DNA from: Cryptomeria japonica
Taxonomy: Eukaryota; Streptophyta; Pinopsida; Cupressales; Cupressaceae
Length of the DNA stretch: 64,000 nucleotides
NCBI RefSeq assembly: GCF_030272615.1
Contig: NC_081410.1
Coordinates: 572,271,241 to 572,335,240, forward strand
Reading direction: 5' to 3'
Part shown: piece by piece, positions 46,060-57,004 of the stretch
Position numbering within the stretch: the first letter of the stretch is position 1
Layout: each line of letters begins with the position of its first letter
The notes under the pieces: generated by a model
The model's database searches: none
Told to the model about the DNA's origin: nothing
The model's input: only the letters and a program-made list of their open reading frames with translations
Position numbers and translations under genes: made by a program

Positions 46060-47114
46060 TGTTAGGTCCCAAAGACAACTGAAAGAGGGGGGGGGTGAAT
46101 CAGTTGTCTAATAAATTCAAACCAAAAACAACTTAACCAACTTAATGCTTAATACCGGTAAACCAGTTAAGTATGTCGATAGACAGTTTTAAGAGTTAAT
46201 TGCTATACCGGCAAAGATTAATGCATGAAACATAAACACAAAGTCATCCACAACACATAACACCAATATTTGTACGTGGAAACCCTGTAAGGGGAAAAAC
46301 CACAGTGGGAAACCTTACCCACAATCAGATGATACTACTGTAGATAACAAGTTTACATAAATGGGGTCTGCACATGTAGAAAGGCCAATAGCCTAGAGCT
46401 CACTGCTCAATCACAAAATGGGAGTCACATTGACTACAGTTAGATGGTTAAATCCAATAAGAATGTACTACACAAAATAGCATCTTCATATGTTGGATTC
46501 AGTACTGGTGTAATGCTGATATACTTTCACAAAAACCTAGCTTCACCTTCAAATGATGTCTATGTGTATTGCACTGCTTAATCTTGCATATACCTTCACA
46601 CAATTCTTTTTCGCATTCCACACTTGATCTTACAAATAAGATCTTACATTTATCCCATAACCTAAGACCAATTTTAGTACGTCGGCTCTACAAGATATTA
46701 CAATAAAAAACATTTTACAAACAATATAATATCCAATGCAATAACCGATTGAACATGTTGGCTTAACGCATTTACAACAATAATTAATCATCTCCATAGC
46801 GTGCTATGCTGATATGGAAAAGATAAACCTGCTGGTGTAACCCTAGACCTATTTGCCAGTAAAAGAAAATATGCAAATATGAATATACCAATGATTAATT
46901 CATTAAGATAAGATGTCCACACGATGTCTTCGATATTACCTAGTGTTTTCCATATCATTCCAAGTGTCGGTGATCATTATATCCTGTCAGTGAATCATAT
47001 ACCAGTAATAGTGCAATAGTTACTTGCTTGCCAATGAATGCTGCTGGATCTCCAAAGTGCTAGTGTTTTAGTAGGTGTTGACATCAATGAGAAAACCATA
47101 CCAAAATACCAACA
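46060..47114 (-). repeat. A' 5' LTR
   Basis: 1,055 bp, tgttaggtcccaaag to aataccaaca. PBS complement gctctgataccaat at 46,046-46,059 is exact (minus strand attggtatcagagc). Closely matches the A' 3' LTR. Confidence 0.93.
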
Positions 47115-47745
47115 TCAAATACACACAACATTTTCCAACAACAAACAATAACAAACATCATCGATCTTATAGATAACAATTAGGTCAGTACCATAAACCC
47201 TAAACCCTAAGCATCTTAGGTTTACAATACAAGCAGTCCAATCCTGATTGTCCGAAGACTTTGCATAGAGCAATACAATTTCAAACATATCACAAGACAA
47301 TCTACATCGTCCATTCTTCACCGTATATGGGAATCAGTAATCCATCATGCCTTCTTCTCATACCGCTAAGAAGAATGATCATTCCCGAGGTAGAAGTTTA
47401 ATGCAGTCGATCTTCTCATGCAAGATCCTCAAGGAAATCCTTCACGTGCACAAAGCTGACATGGCACCTCAATCTCATTCACATCTCTTAGATAACTCAT
47501 CATAGAGTATCATCAGTTGCATGGCACAAGCTCGATTGCCAAACCGGAAACCCTAGAGCTGAGACTACCAACCGGTAGTCATGCTTAGTGAAACCCCGAC
47601 ACCGATTCACTTACAAATATCCATATCGGTTAACCATCTTCTTCCAATTTGCATACTAGTTCACTTTCACTTATTGACATCAATGACAATATACATTATC
47701 GTCATATCATCATGTCGGTTCATCATATGCCAACAATATCCAACA
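47115..47745 (-). repeat. C array LTR 3, outer part
   Basis: Continuation from 43,341, starting tcaaatacacacaac. Contains the telomere-like taaaccctaaaccctaag near 47,197. Ends caatatccaaca and is followed by aatgt and D LTR sequence. Confidence 0.92.
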
Positions 47746-48233
47746 AATGTTTTGTAAAACATTCTTGGAGGGAAGGAGATACCGGTAGAAGTGTTCAGGG
47801 TTTATGAACTGGTACAGAGCAGATCCATGACTGAAACTCTTTTTGGTATAAGAGGTGCATTTTGTGAGTTCTATTTCTTTTTTTAACTTCAGCAGAAGCT
47901 TGTAGTCAATGAATTTTTAGTGATGAGCATTTTGCTCTAGGTAGTATGCCTTCTTGCATGTGCAGGCCCCCTCTTTATGTAATATCTTTCATATGGCTAG
48001 TGAATTGATATTGTGGGTCACAAATCCCATCGTGATTTTTCCTCTTTGAGTTTTTCCATGTATAAATTATGTTTGTTATGGTGTTCATTCATGTGGAAGG
48101 TTTATTTGCTTCAATTTATATGTTTATTCATTTACCAGTTTATGTGTGTATGGTATAAAGCATAAAATCTTATCTTTTCGACAGAACACTGATTCACCCC
48201 GCCCCCTCCTGTTAGTGTTATTGGATCCCAACA
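47746..48233 (+). repeat. Element D 3' LTR, second part
   Basis: Continues from 30,805: aatgttttgtaaaacattcttgg matches the D 5' LTR near 24,916. Holds tgcatgtgcaggcccc near 47,957, gtgggtcacaaatcccatc near 48,014 and the poly-C motif, and ends ttggatcccaaca. The next bases, agtga, belong to E ORF2. Confidence 0.92.
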
Positions 48234-50649
48234 AGTGATTGATTTCTTCTCAACTTGAGAAGTGTCAATTGCCAAAATCTTTGTCGGGGAATCAATATTA
48301 ACTGTCAGTATAGTCTTATCAGTCCCATTTACCTTATCCTCTTTTGCACTAGTGGCTTCACCACTTGGTGCAGTATCAATTACTATTGGTGGAGTATTGT
48401 CCATAATATTGTCAGTACCCTATACATTTCCTTGCTCAAAGATTATCTTTGATGGTATAAACTATACACCATCCTTTGCAGTCGGTGGTGTCTTTACACC
48501 CTTATTTACTGTCGGTATATCAAAAATTGGTTCTGAACTTACCAAAATACCTTTGCCTTTATATTTATCCAGAAAGGTGGAAGTTGTTGCCTTGACAAAT
48601 TCTTCATGGAAGGTGAGAAAATATGGATTCTTCTGGAAGAATTTGGACCAACCATCTTTGGTCTCATTTATTACCTCATTAACCCTGCCCATCATTAGGC
48701 TTATTTGTTGAGGTTTTCTACTAAAAAACTATTTTGTTTGCAACATGAATACACCTTTTCATTTCCTCATTTCTTATTGAGCCACACAAATTCAAATGTT
48801 CTACTTCCTTAATCTCTCTATCCCTCTTGACTGCATCAAGTCTTCTTGCATCTAACTTATTATACAGTGATAGAGGAATTTCCTTCAAAAATTCTACTAA
48901 AGCTTTCTTATATATATATCGATGTGTAACAAAATTGCCTCTTCAATTTCATTATGCTCATTATCCTCTAAATTTTCATAGCAATTTTATACATTCTTCA
49001 AAATACCATCCTTTGTTATTTCATCTATCAGTTTAGCATAGGTCATTGTAACCTTACCAGATTCAGTTCCTTCATCACTCTTCTTCTTCATGTTGGGGGT
49101 TGCCAGAGTGGATGAGGTTGGTTTTCTCTTCAAAATAGGTTTCCTTGCCGGAGGTGGGGGTGCAGTAGGTTTTGTTGCCTTTCTTACAAGATTCCTCCTT
49201 GGCTCCACCTTCTTCTCCTCTACTAGAGGCTGGTTAGCTTTATTTCTTTGTACCCTTCTTAATGCTAGAGGTTCATTATCCTCTGGATCAGAGTTAGAAG
49301 TGATAGTAGAAATGAAAGTTTTAGGCCTCTTCTCCTGAGGAGTACTAGTCACTATCAGTTCTTCTACCAGTTCTTCTATCGGTTTGGATCCAAAACCCAT
49401 TTCAGTATTATCCTATGAATCACATTATTAATAAATACAAACATCTTGTCAATTTTCTTCTCTCTTCTTTTCTTGTTGAAGCCTTGACTTCAAGAGCCTT
49501 TTCTTCTACAGTGCCAAAATGTTTGGTCTTATCATCCAATGGAGCTTCTAGTAGAATCTTTGCATAAAGTTCCAAAATATTGTCATCCACTTCATATCCA
49601 AGCTCAGTGACCCATATGGTCCTAGGTTCCACTACCTCCATTAGGGTTTCATCAATCTTTACCATAAAGCAAATATGAGTGTAGTATTTCTCCACAATGT
49701 GCTTTCATATCCTCTTCCTCTGTCTCATATTTTCTTGAAAAGTTTTAAAGTAGCCCCAAAGCTAAGTTTCATCCCTGTCGGTACCAAGACTGGTGATTGC
49801 TTCTTTGATTTGCATACCTACCAGTATGTCATCAGCCCAATGCTTCTTCCCTAAGCCAGGTAGCTCATTTATGAAGTATATCATTAAACATATAATGAGA
49901 TTCCCAAACCTAAAAGTTCCTTTCTTGACACCCTTAATTTTTCCAAGATTCAACATAAGTTCACTTCTCAACCATTCACATAAATCATATTTTCCATCAT
50001 TACTTAGCATCTAGTGTGTAGCATGGAAACAAGAACTGGCAACATAATTCAATCGACTAGATTGAGTTACCTTGTAACCGATTATCATGCTTGCAAAATT
50101 CACATCTATGTCCTTTGTGGTGTTGATCCTCATTGATCTTCCATCATGGGTTGTGTCGATGAGATTCTCAACCTTAATGTTGGAGATCTTCTTTCTAGGT
50201 TCTTGTCTGAATTTGGGTAAGTTGGTGACTACCTGAATTGCCTCCTTTGTGATTATGTAGGGTCAATCCAGCCAGATGAATTCATTGTGAACCCTTCTTA
50301 GAATATATATGATCCCCTCATCCTTGAATTCCGATATGTATAGGATACCGGTTAACCCTAGATCCTCGATGACCTTATATTCTAACTTGATTGTTCCAAA
50401 GCTGCCCAGTATCATAGATTGATACATGCCTTTGATCTCCTATGTGCCTATATCTTCCAAGGTGCAGTGAATATATGTCCTTACATCTTCTACATACATC
50501 ACGTTGTTGGGAACCCTAGAGAATGCGCCCACAAAGTCTTCCTTCTTGGTTATTTGGGTAACTTCCTTGAAAATGGGTCTCATCCTATCCTTGACTTCAA
50601 CAATGGTGGGATTCATAATGAAAGTAGGAGTAGATGATCTGGATGCCAT
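48234..50649 (-). pseudogene. ORF2 of element E, N-terminal and middle parts
   Basis: Start at 50,649 (MASRSSTPTFIMNPTIVEVK). Blocks match D: RMRPIFKEVTQITKKEDFVG, AFSRVPNNVMYVEDV, YIHCTLED; KYDLCEWLRSELMLNLGKIK, KGTFRFGNLIICLMIYFINE (50,010-49,762); ELGYEVDDNILELYAKILLE (49,695-49,420); a Pro/Lys-rich part KPTAPPPPARKPILKRKP (49,400-48,987); RVNEVINETKDGWSKFFQKN (48,695-48,462); and IDTSQVEKKSIT at the D border. The frame is cut at 48,234; about 0.4 kb equivalent to D 29,356-29,780 is missing before the C-terminal part at 24,160-24,501. Stops and frameshifts throughout. Confidence 0.82.
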
Positions 50650-51039
50650 TTCTAAGAAATACCTAAAAAATGATCATCAGTTGGAAGATTTGATTGTTTC
50701 TTAAATAATTGTTTGAAATCCTTTCAGAATGCCTTTGCTTTCTCTTTATCACCATAGATTTGCCTTTGCTTTGCTCTAGATGATTGAATAATGGGTGAGT
50801 GAAAATGAATCCACTTTCCCCTTTTATTAGTGAGTAAACCCTAATCCTTCATTGTTATAAATGCTTATTGATGTACCCTACCAAATGTCGGTTTCACATT
50901 TTTATGCCGGGTAAACCTTCATTGATGATTAAACACAACTCTCCAGATCTCTTCCATATCTCTTTAGATCTCCTTTAGGGAATATACAATATTTGTAATA
51001 AGTTTGCCAACCTCTAAGGCATATGCCACAGTTATCGGT
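50650..51039 (-). promoter_or_regulatory. E inter-ORF spacer with candidate internal promoter for ORF2
   Basis: The minus strand reads attagggtttactcact and ctaataaaagg (plus strand 50,820-50,830), a TATA-like site about 170 bp before the ORF2 ATG, at the same place as in D and H. Otherwise no coding sequence. Confidence 0.5.
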
Positions 51040-52160
51040 TGAATTTCTTATCGGTGGAGGAATGCTCTATTCTACCAGTGGAGCAACCAGTGTAGTTGCA
51101 TATCCACTTGGTTTTTCAGATTTTCTAACCCGTCTCTTGGTGTGATCTTGTTGTATTTCATCTATCTTCTACTTTCCTTTCTCATTTTCTTTATCATTTC
51201 TAACCAGTTTAGTCTTACTTCTAGAGTACTTAGCAATATGACCTATTTTGTGGCATACATAACATGTAACATTGTTCTTTTGAATTGCTTTAACATGTCC
51301 ATGTTATTCCTTGACATACATTGATTAGCCAAATGTCTAAATTTTCCAGATACATGACATTTAATATTCATTCTGTAGTCTTATGATTTATGACCACACT
51401 TCTTGCAATTTGTGCATTGATCGGGAACAGAATTGTAGTTTTGATTTTCTCTATTTCTATATTGTTTAACCATATGCCCAAATTTATTACAAACAAATAA
51501 TCTACCATTAAATTTATAAGCATTAGATTTCCTTATTGGTTTCCTTTGTTCTGATGAGTTCTGCATACCGCTTGTCTGATCTTTATTTGCAGTACTGAAG
51601 CTTTCACCTTGTACAAATCTAAGTCCTCTCGAACCATCACTCTACCTGTGCCTTTTCAGTAAGTCATCCAATTGTACGACACTGATCCTAAAATTTTATT
51701 TATACTCACTTGCAGTAGTTAGATCATATCTCAGAGTTATTACTTGTCTTTCAAGTTCTTATTCATTATTCTAGGATTGCACCAAATTAGTTTTCAATAG
51801 ATCATTCTCATGAGCCAATATGTCACATTCTTCATATTTGTTTTTCAGAGGTATAGCAGGATTTTCTTCCTTCTTCTTTATGTCCTCAATATCTTTTGAC
51901 ATCCTCATAGTGAGATCTTGCATTTCATTTCGCATTAGCATGTTTTCTTGACTCAGTTTCTAACAATGTTCCTTGTGTGCATTTTCATCATCTTATTTTT
52001 GCAAAAGTTCCTTCCTCTTAGCTTGAGCTGCTGATAACCTTTCTTGTAGGACAAGAATGAATTCATTGGCAGAATTCAATTCATCATGCAATTTTAAGTT
52101 CTTTATCCTTTCAGCATCATAATTTTCAAGTGCCATCTCAAGTTTCTTTTCCATAGCCAT
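51040..52160 (-). pseudogene. ORF1 of element E, coiled coil plus CCHC knuckles
   Basis: Start at 52,160 (MAMEKKLEMALENYDAERIK), coiled coil with FILVLQERLSAAQAKRKELL, stop at 51,993, further heptads to about 51,650, then LDDLLKRHR and a RGLRFVQGES remnant. The knuckle region reads FVCNKFGHMVKQYRNR (first and last Cys lost), CTNCKKCGHKS, and, near 51,255, CYVCHKIGHIAKYS. Same layout as D and H, no capsid domain. Non-functional. Confidence 0.8.
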
Positions 52161-52220
52161 TTTTAATGATTCCAGTTTCAGTATCTTTCTCAAGTTGTTA
52201 AACTTCTTCTGAGGCACCAA

Positions 52221-53138
52221 GCTCTGATACCAATTGTTGGGATCCAAGAACACTAAGAGGGGGGAGGGTGAATCAATTTTCTATTGGTAAGATAAGATTT
52301 TATGATTTTATGACATACAAATATAAACTGGTAAATGAAGAAACATATACCTTGAAGAAAATAAACCATCCTCATGAATGAACACCATAACACACAAAAT
52401 TTATATGTTGAACACCTCAAAGAGGAAAAACCAGGGTGGGATTTGTAACCCACAATATCAATTCACTGGCCATATGAAATATATTACATAGAAAGGGGGC
52501 TTGCACATGCAAGAAGGCACACTTCCTAGAGCACACTAACTACAAGCTTATGCTGAAATAAAATAGTAATAATTAACTCACAAAATGCATCTGCAATGCC
52601 AAAAAGAGTTCTTGTTATAGCTCTACTCTGTACCAGTTCATAAACCCTAAACACTTCTACCGGTATCTCCTTTCCTCCAAGAGTGCTTTAAAAACCATCT
52701 ACAGATCATTGCATGATATAACATTCACATACAAATGATCTACATACATATCCTTTGCATTACACAGTTCTACTACCTTGTCATATATTCTCCTATTCCA
52801 TCCTTATTACATCCTCATATTTTGTCCTATCATAATAACCTAACAAGCTGACCTATATACCCTTTATAAAAAATATGCCTTATGTCAGCTTACAATACAT
52901 TACAAAAGATATACAATGTAGGCCTAATACAATAATTATAAAATGATTTTACAAATAAAATTTCTTTGACTGATGTCAGTTTTCTTGAAGTGCAGGATGC
53001 CAGTGCCCATGTTGGCTGTAACCCTGGATACTACAATGTCATTGTCTGCTGGTGAATGCCTCTTAATGTTGTGAATTTTATAAAATCTTATTTCCATCAA
53101 TGAAAACATATGAATCCAATAAGTGTCGATTCCCAACA
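52221..53138 (-). repeat. Element E primer-binding site and 5' LTR
   Basis: PBS complement gctctgataccaat at 52,221-52,234 is exact. LTR 52,235-53,138 (904 bp), tgttgggatccaagaac to cgattcccaaca. Outer flank aagga is the target-site copy. Confidence 0.93.
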
Positions 53139-53143
53139 AAGGA

Positions 53144-54805
53144 TCACACCGGATCTATCAGTGAATCAAAGGAATGCCTCAAGTGCATGAAATCTTGAAT
53201 ATGTACTGAATTGACAAGGAAGACATGTTGAGTTTCTGGTACAAAGATTGAAGGAGATGCGTTTGTCACTTTGGCAAACTAGTTGAGATATGGTCTGGAC
53301 TGATAAAGAAGAAGTCAAGGCCGAGCAGTTGCAGATAGAGGATAGTGGCCGGATTGAAGGTGGAGTCAGTTGAAGGTTGATGACATAGTGTCATCAAGAG
53401 TTTCTACGGATATGTATGTCCATTGGTAATATGAAAAAGGTGCAAAAGTAGAAGACTCACATCTAATGAAGTTATGCATAAGGCAGGTTAGCAAGAGTGC
53501 TGACCATTTGAGTGTTCCACCAGAAGAGAACTAAGGTGCAAGGATAATGATAGATCGGTTAAGGGTTTATTTGGTAGGGATAGTAAATAGGTAGATGAAC
53601 TCGGTTGAGTGGTTGGTCGGTGATCTTGTCTGGACTAACATAGATAAATTTGATGAAGTGGATACCAATGAGGATGTCATGTGGAGATGAAGTGGCATGC
53701 ATGCACAGGTCGGTACATTGAGTCGGTGAAATGTTATGTGGTGAGGTAGAGGGTGACAGGTTGACATTTATGTTGACTGCAAGATTTACGAGATGCAAAG
53801 AAGAGGTCTGTTGCTAGAGGTCAATGGACAATAGAGATCCAACATAGACTATTTGAGCATATCGAGGAAGGTGAAGAAAAACACAAAAGCAATGTTGGTG
53901 ATTGATTAAGAAATCTGCTAACAGGTCAAAAGTAGATTTCCAAAGATAGAAGGCATGATTAGGAAGGGATGACAATGGTAGGATTAATTAATGAGTTATA
54001 GTTCATCAATCTAGGTGATCCCTCAAGCTTGATGAGAAAACCCTAACCACTGGAAATTTGAATTGGCTTTTGGCAGGAAAACCAGGTTATAAATATGCAA
54101 GCCAAAATTATTGAAGAGAGCTATTAAAGGAGAGAGTGTTGTTGCTGCATGTGAGGAAAAATAAGTCAAGTAATCAATGAGTATCTAAAAAGAGACTGAG
54201 TGTGTGCGAGTGTGAATTTGGTTGAGAGGATCAACTGATAGCAGTGAGGAAATGGTAGTCTGCAAGTGAGTTTGTGAGAGAAGTATATCAGTGGTGACCA
54301 AACTGGTACAGAAGAGTTGCAGAAGAGTGCATAGTAGTCAAGAAGGAATCGACACAAGATAGTATCAGTGGAGAGTAGATGAGTAGTTGAGAGAAGAGGG
54401 AGCTAGAATATAGAACTAACAGAGAGAACCGACAGTGAATTGGCTATTAACTTGAAAATGAATATTTTTTGTATTCACTGAGTTGGAGCTCAGTGCAGGA
54501 GTTGTAGCTCCTAGGGTTGGTGCCCTAAATATTGTAATCAGAGATTGATTGTGAGGCTAGATTGGAGTAGTAGACTCCAACAACATTTCTTATTGAGTTT
54601 TTTCCCATCTTTAGTTTTCCTCATATATGCTAGTGTTATGTGATGTCCCTTTTTATGTGATTGCATTTGTGTTGGTCTCCCCTCTAACCGGTAAGTCTAC
54701 ATTGGGTTAGATCTGATAATTGGTATACTCACATAGGACAATTAAAGGGAAACATTTGAGAACCACTGATTCACCCCCCCTCTCAGTGGTACATTGTGTC
54801 TAACA
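53144..54805 (+). repeat. Element K 5' LTR, second part
   Basis: Continuation from 22,979, for a total of about 2.35 kb, long for copia but within the range of SIRE-like elements. A TATA-like ggttataaatatg lies near 54,083. The 3' end has attcacccccctctcagt and ends gtgtctaaca. Frames inside are not genes. The boundary is set by the PBS at 54,806. Confidence 0.75.
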
Positions 54806-54820
54806 ATTGGTATTAGAGCG
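54806..54820 (+). other. Element K primer-binding site
   Basis: attggtattagagcg, initiator-Met tRNA complement with a C-to-T change. Confidence 0.85.
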
Positions 54821-54878
54821 TAGTTTCCCAGTTAGACAAGATTTCTCTAGCTTGGGTAGATTCTAGTATTAGGACACA

Positions 54879-54964
54879 ATGATTTGTTTTGTGTCAATCC
54901 CTGCTCCATTTTTTTATGGCTCAAACTATTTCATTTGGAGTTGTAGAATGGAAATCTACCTATC
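54879..54964 (+). pseudogene. Element K gag, N-terminal end
   Basis: ATG at 54,879 opens a frame with APFFYGSNYFIWSCRMEIYL, the typical start of SIRE/Maximus-type gag (APFFDGxN..xW..RM..YL). It is interrupted after 28 codons by H. It resumes at 61,585 with SLEFDVWMSIVNG, the expected next residues. Confidence 0.85.
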
Positions 54965-55778
54965 TGTTGGCATATGCACACTCCAATGAGACATTGTCAT
55001 TGATGGCAACCTTACAATCCTATGGCACTGGCAAGGCATTACATCAGTAGGTTAGTGCACCAGCATCAATGATCAGACTCTACATCGGCACTCAGGACAC
55101 CGGCACTGGCATAGAGAAAGGAAGTATACCAGCACAGAGGCCGACATGATTTTTTTATATTATATTTTGTTTATTATTGTAAAAAATTTGTAAGCTGACT
55201 TGGCATGTTGTAAAATGACTCTTACATATAAAAGAGATCATTGTAGACATTTTGTAATGAAGTAAGGAAGAAAGTGATGAAAGAGATGTATGTGAAATAT
55301 TAAGGAAGACCTATTATGTGAAATATAGGGTAAAGGGTTTATGTAAGAAGCAGAGTAGCAACCGGTAGTGAATCAGGCATTATAGATGCTATTGTAAAGC
55401 AGTACAAGATACCAGATTTGTATAATCCACATTGTAAGTCAATGAGACTTCCCATTTGAGCAGTGAGCTCTAGGCAGTTGGCCTTCCTGCATGTGCAGGC
55501 CCCTATTGTAAGTAATATTCTCTTATTGGCAAGTAAGTGGATATTGTGGGTCACAAATCCCACTGAGGTTTTTCCCACATCGGGTTTCCTCGTTAAATCC
55601 TTGTGTCATGGTGTGATTTTCATGTGGATGTTTTTAATTATGTTTATTGCATTATTTCTTGCATACCGGTACACTGTTATAATATATTCTGCATGTTTTA
55701 AGATAAGATATTTTGTACACCGGTTAGATACTGATTCACCCCCCCCCCCCCCCCTTAGTAGCTATGGGAATCCTAGCA
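54965..55778 (+). repeat. Element H 5' LTR
   Basis: 814 bp, TGTTGGCATATGCACACTCC to gaatcctagca. TATA-like cttacatataaaagag near 55,223. Box ttcctgcatgtgcaggcccc near 55,484, gtgggtcacaaatcccac near 55,547, poly-C run of 16 at about 55,739. It lacks 19 bp present in the 3' copy. PBS attagtatcagagcc follows at 55,779-55,793. Confidence 0.94.
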
Positions 55779-55822
55779 ATTAGTATCAGAGCCTGGTCCT
55801 CTATTTTCAGAAGCCTAACAAC

Positions 55823-57004
55823 ATGAGGAAGATCTTGACACCGGTAAAGATGGAAAATATGATGAAGCAACTTGAAGGAGCTCTTTCAGACTATGATGCA
55901 GAGAAATTGAAAAATATCAAACTAGAAGATGATTTAAGGGCAGCTCAGGATATCATTCAGGCACTTCAAGAGAATCTTATTATTGCAAGAAATAAGAGAA
56001 GAGAACTTTGTGAAAAGATGCAAAATGAGAATGATGAAAAGGAATCACTTAATGATTAGATAAGCAAGTTGAAACTAGAAAACATGACAACAAAGAATGA
56101 GATGCAGGATATGACTATGAGATTTTGTAAAGAGATTGAGGATAGGAAGAAGAATGAAGAAGAATTGACCAGAAGACTAAGTGATACAGCAAATGAGAAC
56201 ACAAGACTTAGCTATGAAAATGACATGTTGAAGACAAATCTGATGCACATTAAGAATGACTCCAATGAACTGATGAGACAAAAAGAGGTCTTAGAAAGAG
56301 AACTAGAAACTGCAAATCAACATAAAGAAAAATTCAAGAAAATCTCAAAGGAACTTGGCACCTTGCTGAAGAATCAAAAACCTAAAGGTGACACTTCTAG
56401 AATTGGCTTTGAAGTTGGTGAAAGCTCTGGTACTGCAAATACTCAGGATCACAGCAAACCGGTAAGACAACCTAACGCTTATAAATTCAATGGAAAATGC
56501 TTTAACTGTAATAAGTATGGTCATAGAGAAAATGAATGTAGATCTAGAAATTATCAGAATATCAACACACACACCGGTCAATGTTCAAAATGCAACAAAG
56601 TTGGTCACAACTCTGAAAAATTGTAGAATGAATGTGAAATGTTATGTTTGTTGAAGATTTGGAGATTTATCCAATCAATGCAAAACACAAACCGGCATAG
56701 GTTATAGGAAAGCTATTTAGAAGAATAATGTAACTTGTTATGCATGTAACAAGATTGGGCATATTGCAAAATTCTGTAGGAAGGATCACCGGTAGACAAC
56801 AAAAGTTCTAGCTTGAAAGGTAAAGAAAAGGTTGAAGAGGTTAAGCAAGAATTCTCAAAACAATGGATTAGAAAAGTTGATCTAAATATTGGGAATACTC
56901 CTCCACTGGTAGAACCAGTCAATGCTTCACTAGCAGGATAGAGTGATGCTTCACTAACAGGACAGAGTAGTGCTCCACTAGCAAGAAGTTCTTCATCTAA
57001 TTGA
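55823..57004 (+). pseudogene. ORF1 of element H, coiled coil plus four CCHC knuckles
   Basis: ATG at 55,823 (MRKILTPVKMENMMKQLEGA), 30 bp after the PBS. Residues 1-185 are predicted coiled coil (KLKNIKLEDDLRAAQDIIQA, ENDMLKTNLMHIKNDSNELM), with one stop at 56,057. Linker LGTLLKNQKPKGDTSRIGFE. Knuckles: CFNCNKYGHRENEC intact; CSKCNKVGHNSEKL lost its last Cys; the third, near 56,645, is decayed; CYACNKIGHIAKFC near 56,737 intact. A 24-bp unit is repeated three times at 56,921-56,992. Stops near 56,624, 56,718 and 56,794 interrupt it; the last codon is at 57,001. RNA-binding nucleocapsid role inferred from the knuckles. No capsid domain. Confidence 0.85.

Larger units (their letters stand above)
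43342..47114 (-). mobile_element. Element A': internally deleted copia element, reverse strand
   Basis: LTRs at 43,342-44,397 and 46,060-47,114 enclose only 1.66 kb: a 37-bp filler copied from the flank, the start of integrase, protease and gag, and the PBS. Nearly all of integrase, RT and RNase H is gone. Target-site copies are tcgga (43,337-43,341) and tcaaa (47,115-47,119), the latter with two G-to-A changes. Same family as A at the left edge. Confidence 0.9.
30806..47745 (-). mobile_element. C array: tandem copia retrotransposons with a shared middle LTR, reverse strand
   Basis: Structure on the plus strand: LTR 30,806-32,242, internal C1, LTR 36,671-38,105, internal C2, LTR 42,534-43,341 plus 47,115-47,745. 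Both internal regions have their own PBS and PPT. Only the outer ends carry a target-site duplication, gatgt at 30,801-30,805 and aatgt at 47,746-47,750 (one transition), so this was one insertion followed by tandem amplification through the LTRs. A' is nested in the third LTR. Confidence 0.92.
24502..48233 (+). mobile_element. Element D: pol-less ORF1/ORF2 retrotransposon
   Basis: Own sequence: 24,502-30,805 and 47,746-48,233. 5' LTR, exact PBS, ORF1, spacer with TATA-like site, ORF2, 3' UTR, PPT and 3' LTR are all present. The internal region (25,382-30,393) is 5.0 kb and has no pol. It lies in inverted orientation inside E, a member of the same family. The first 20-odd bases of its 5' LTR are missing. 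Its 3' LTR is split by the C array. Confidence 0.92.
22980..53138 (-). mobile_element. Element E: pol-less ORF1/ORF2 retrotransposon, reverse strand
   Basis: Own sequence: 22,980-24,501 and 48,234-53,138. Two LTRs are complete and the flanks are an exact target-site duplication, aagga at 22,975-22,979 and aagga at 53,139-53,143, both inside the K LTR. Order on the minus strand is 5' LTR, PBS, ORF1, spacer, ORF2, PPT, 3' LTR. D is nested in ORF2, and about 0.4 kb of E ORF2 is missing at the left D border. Confidence 0.92.
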
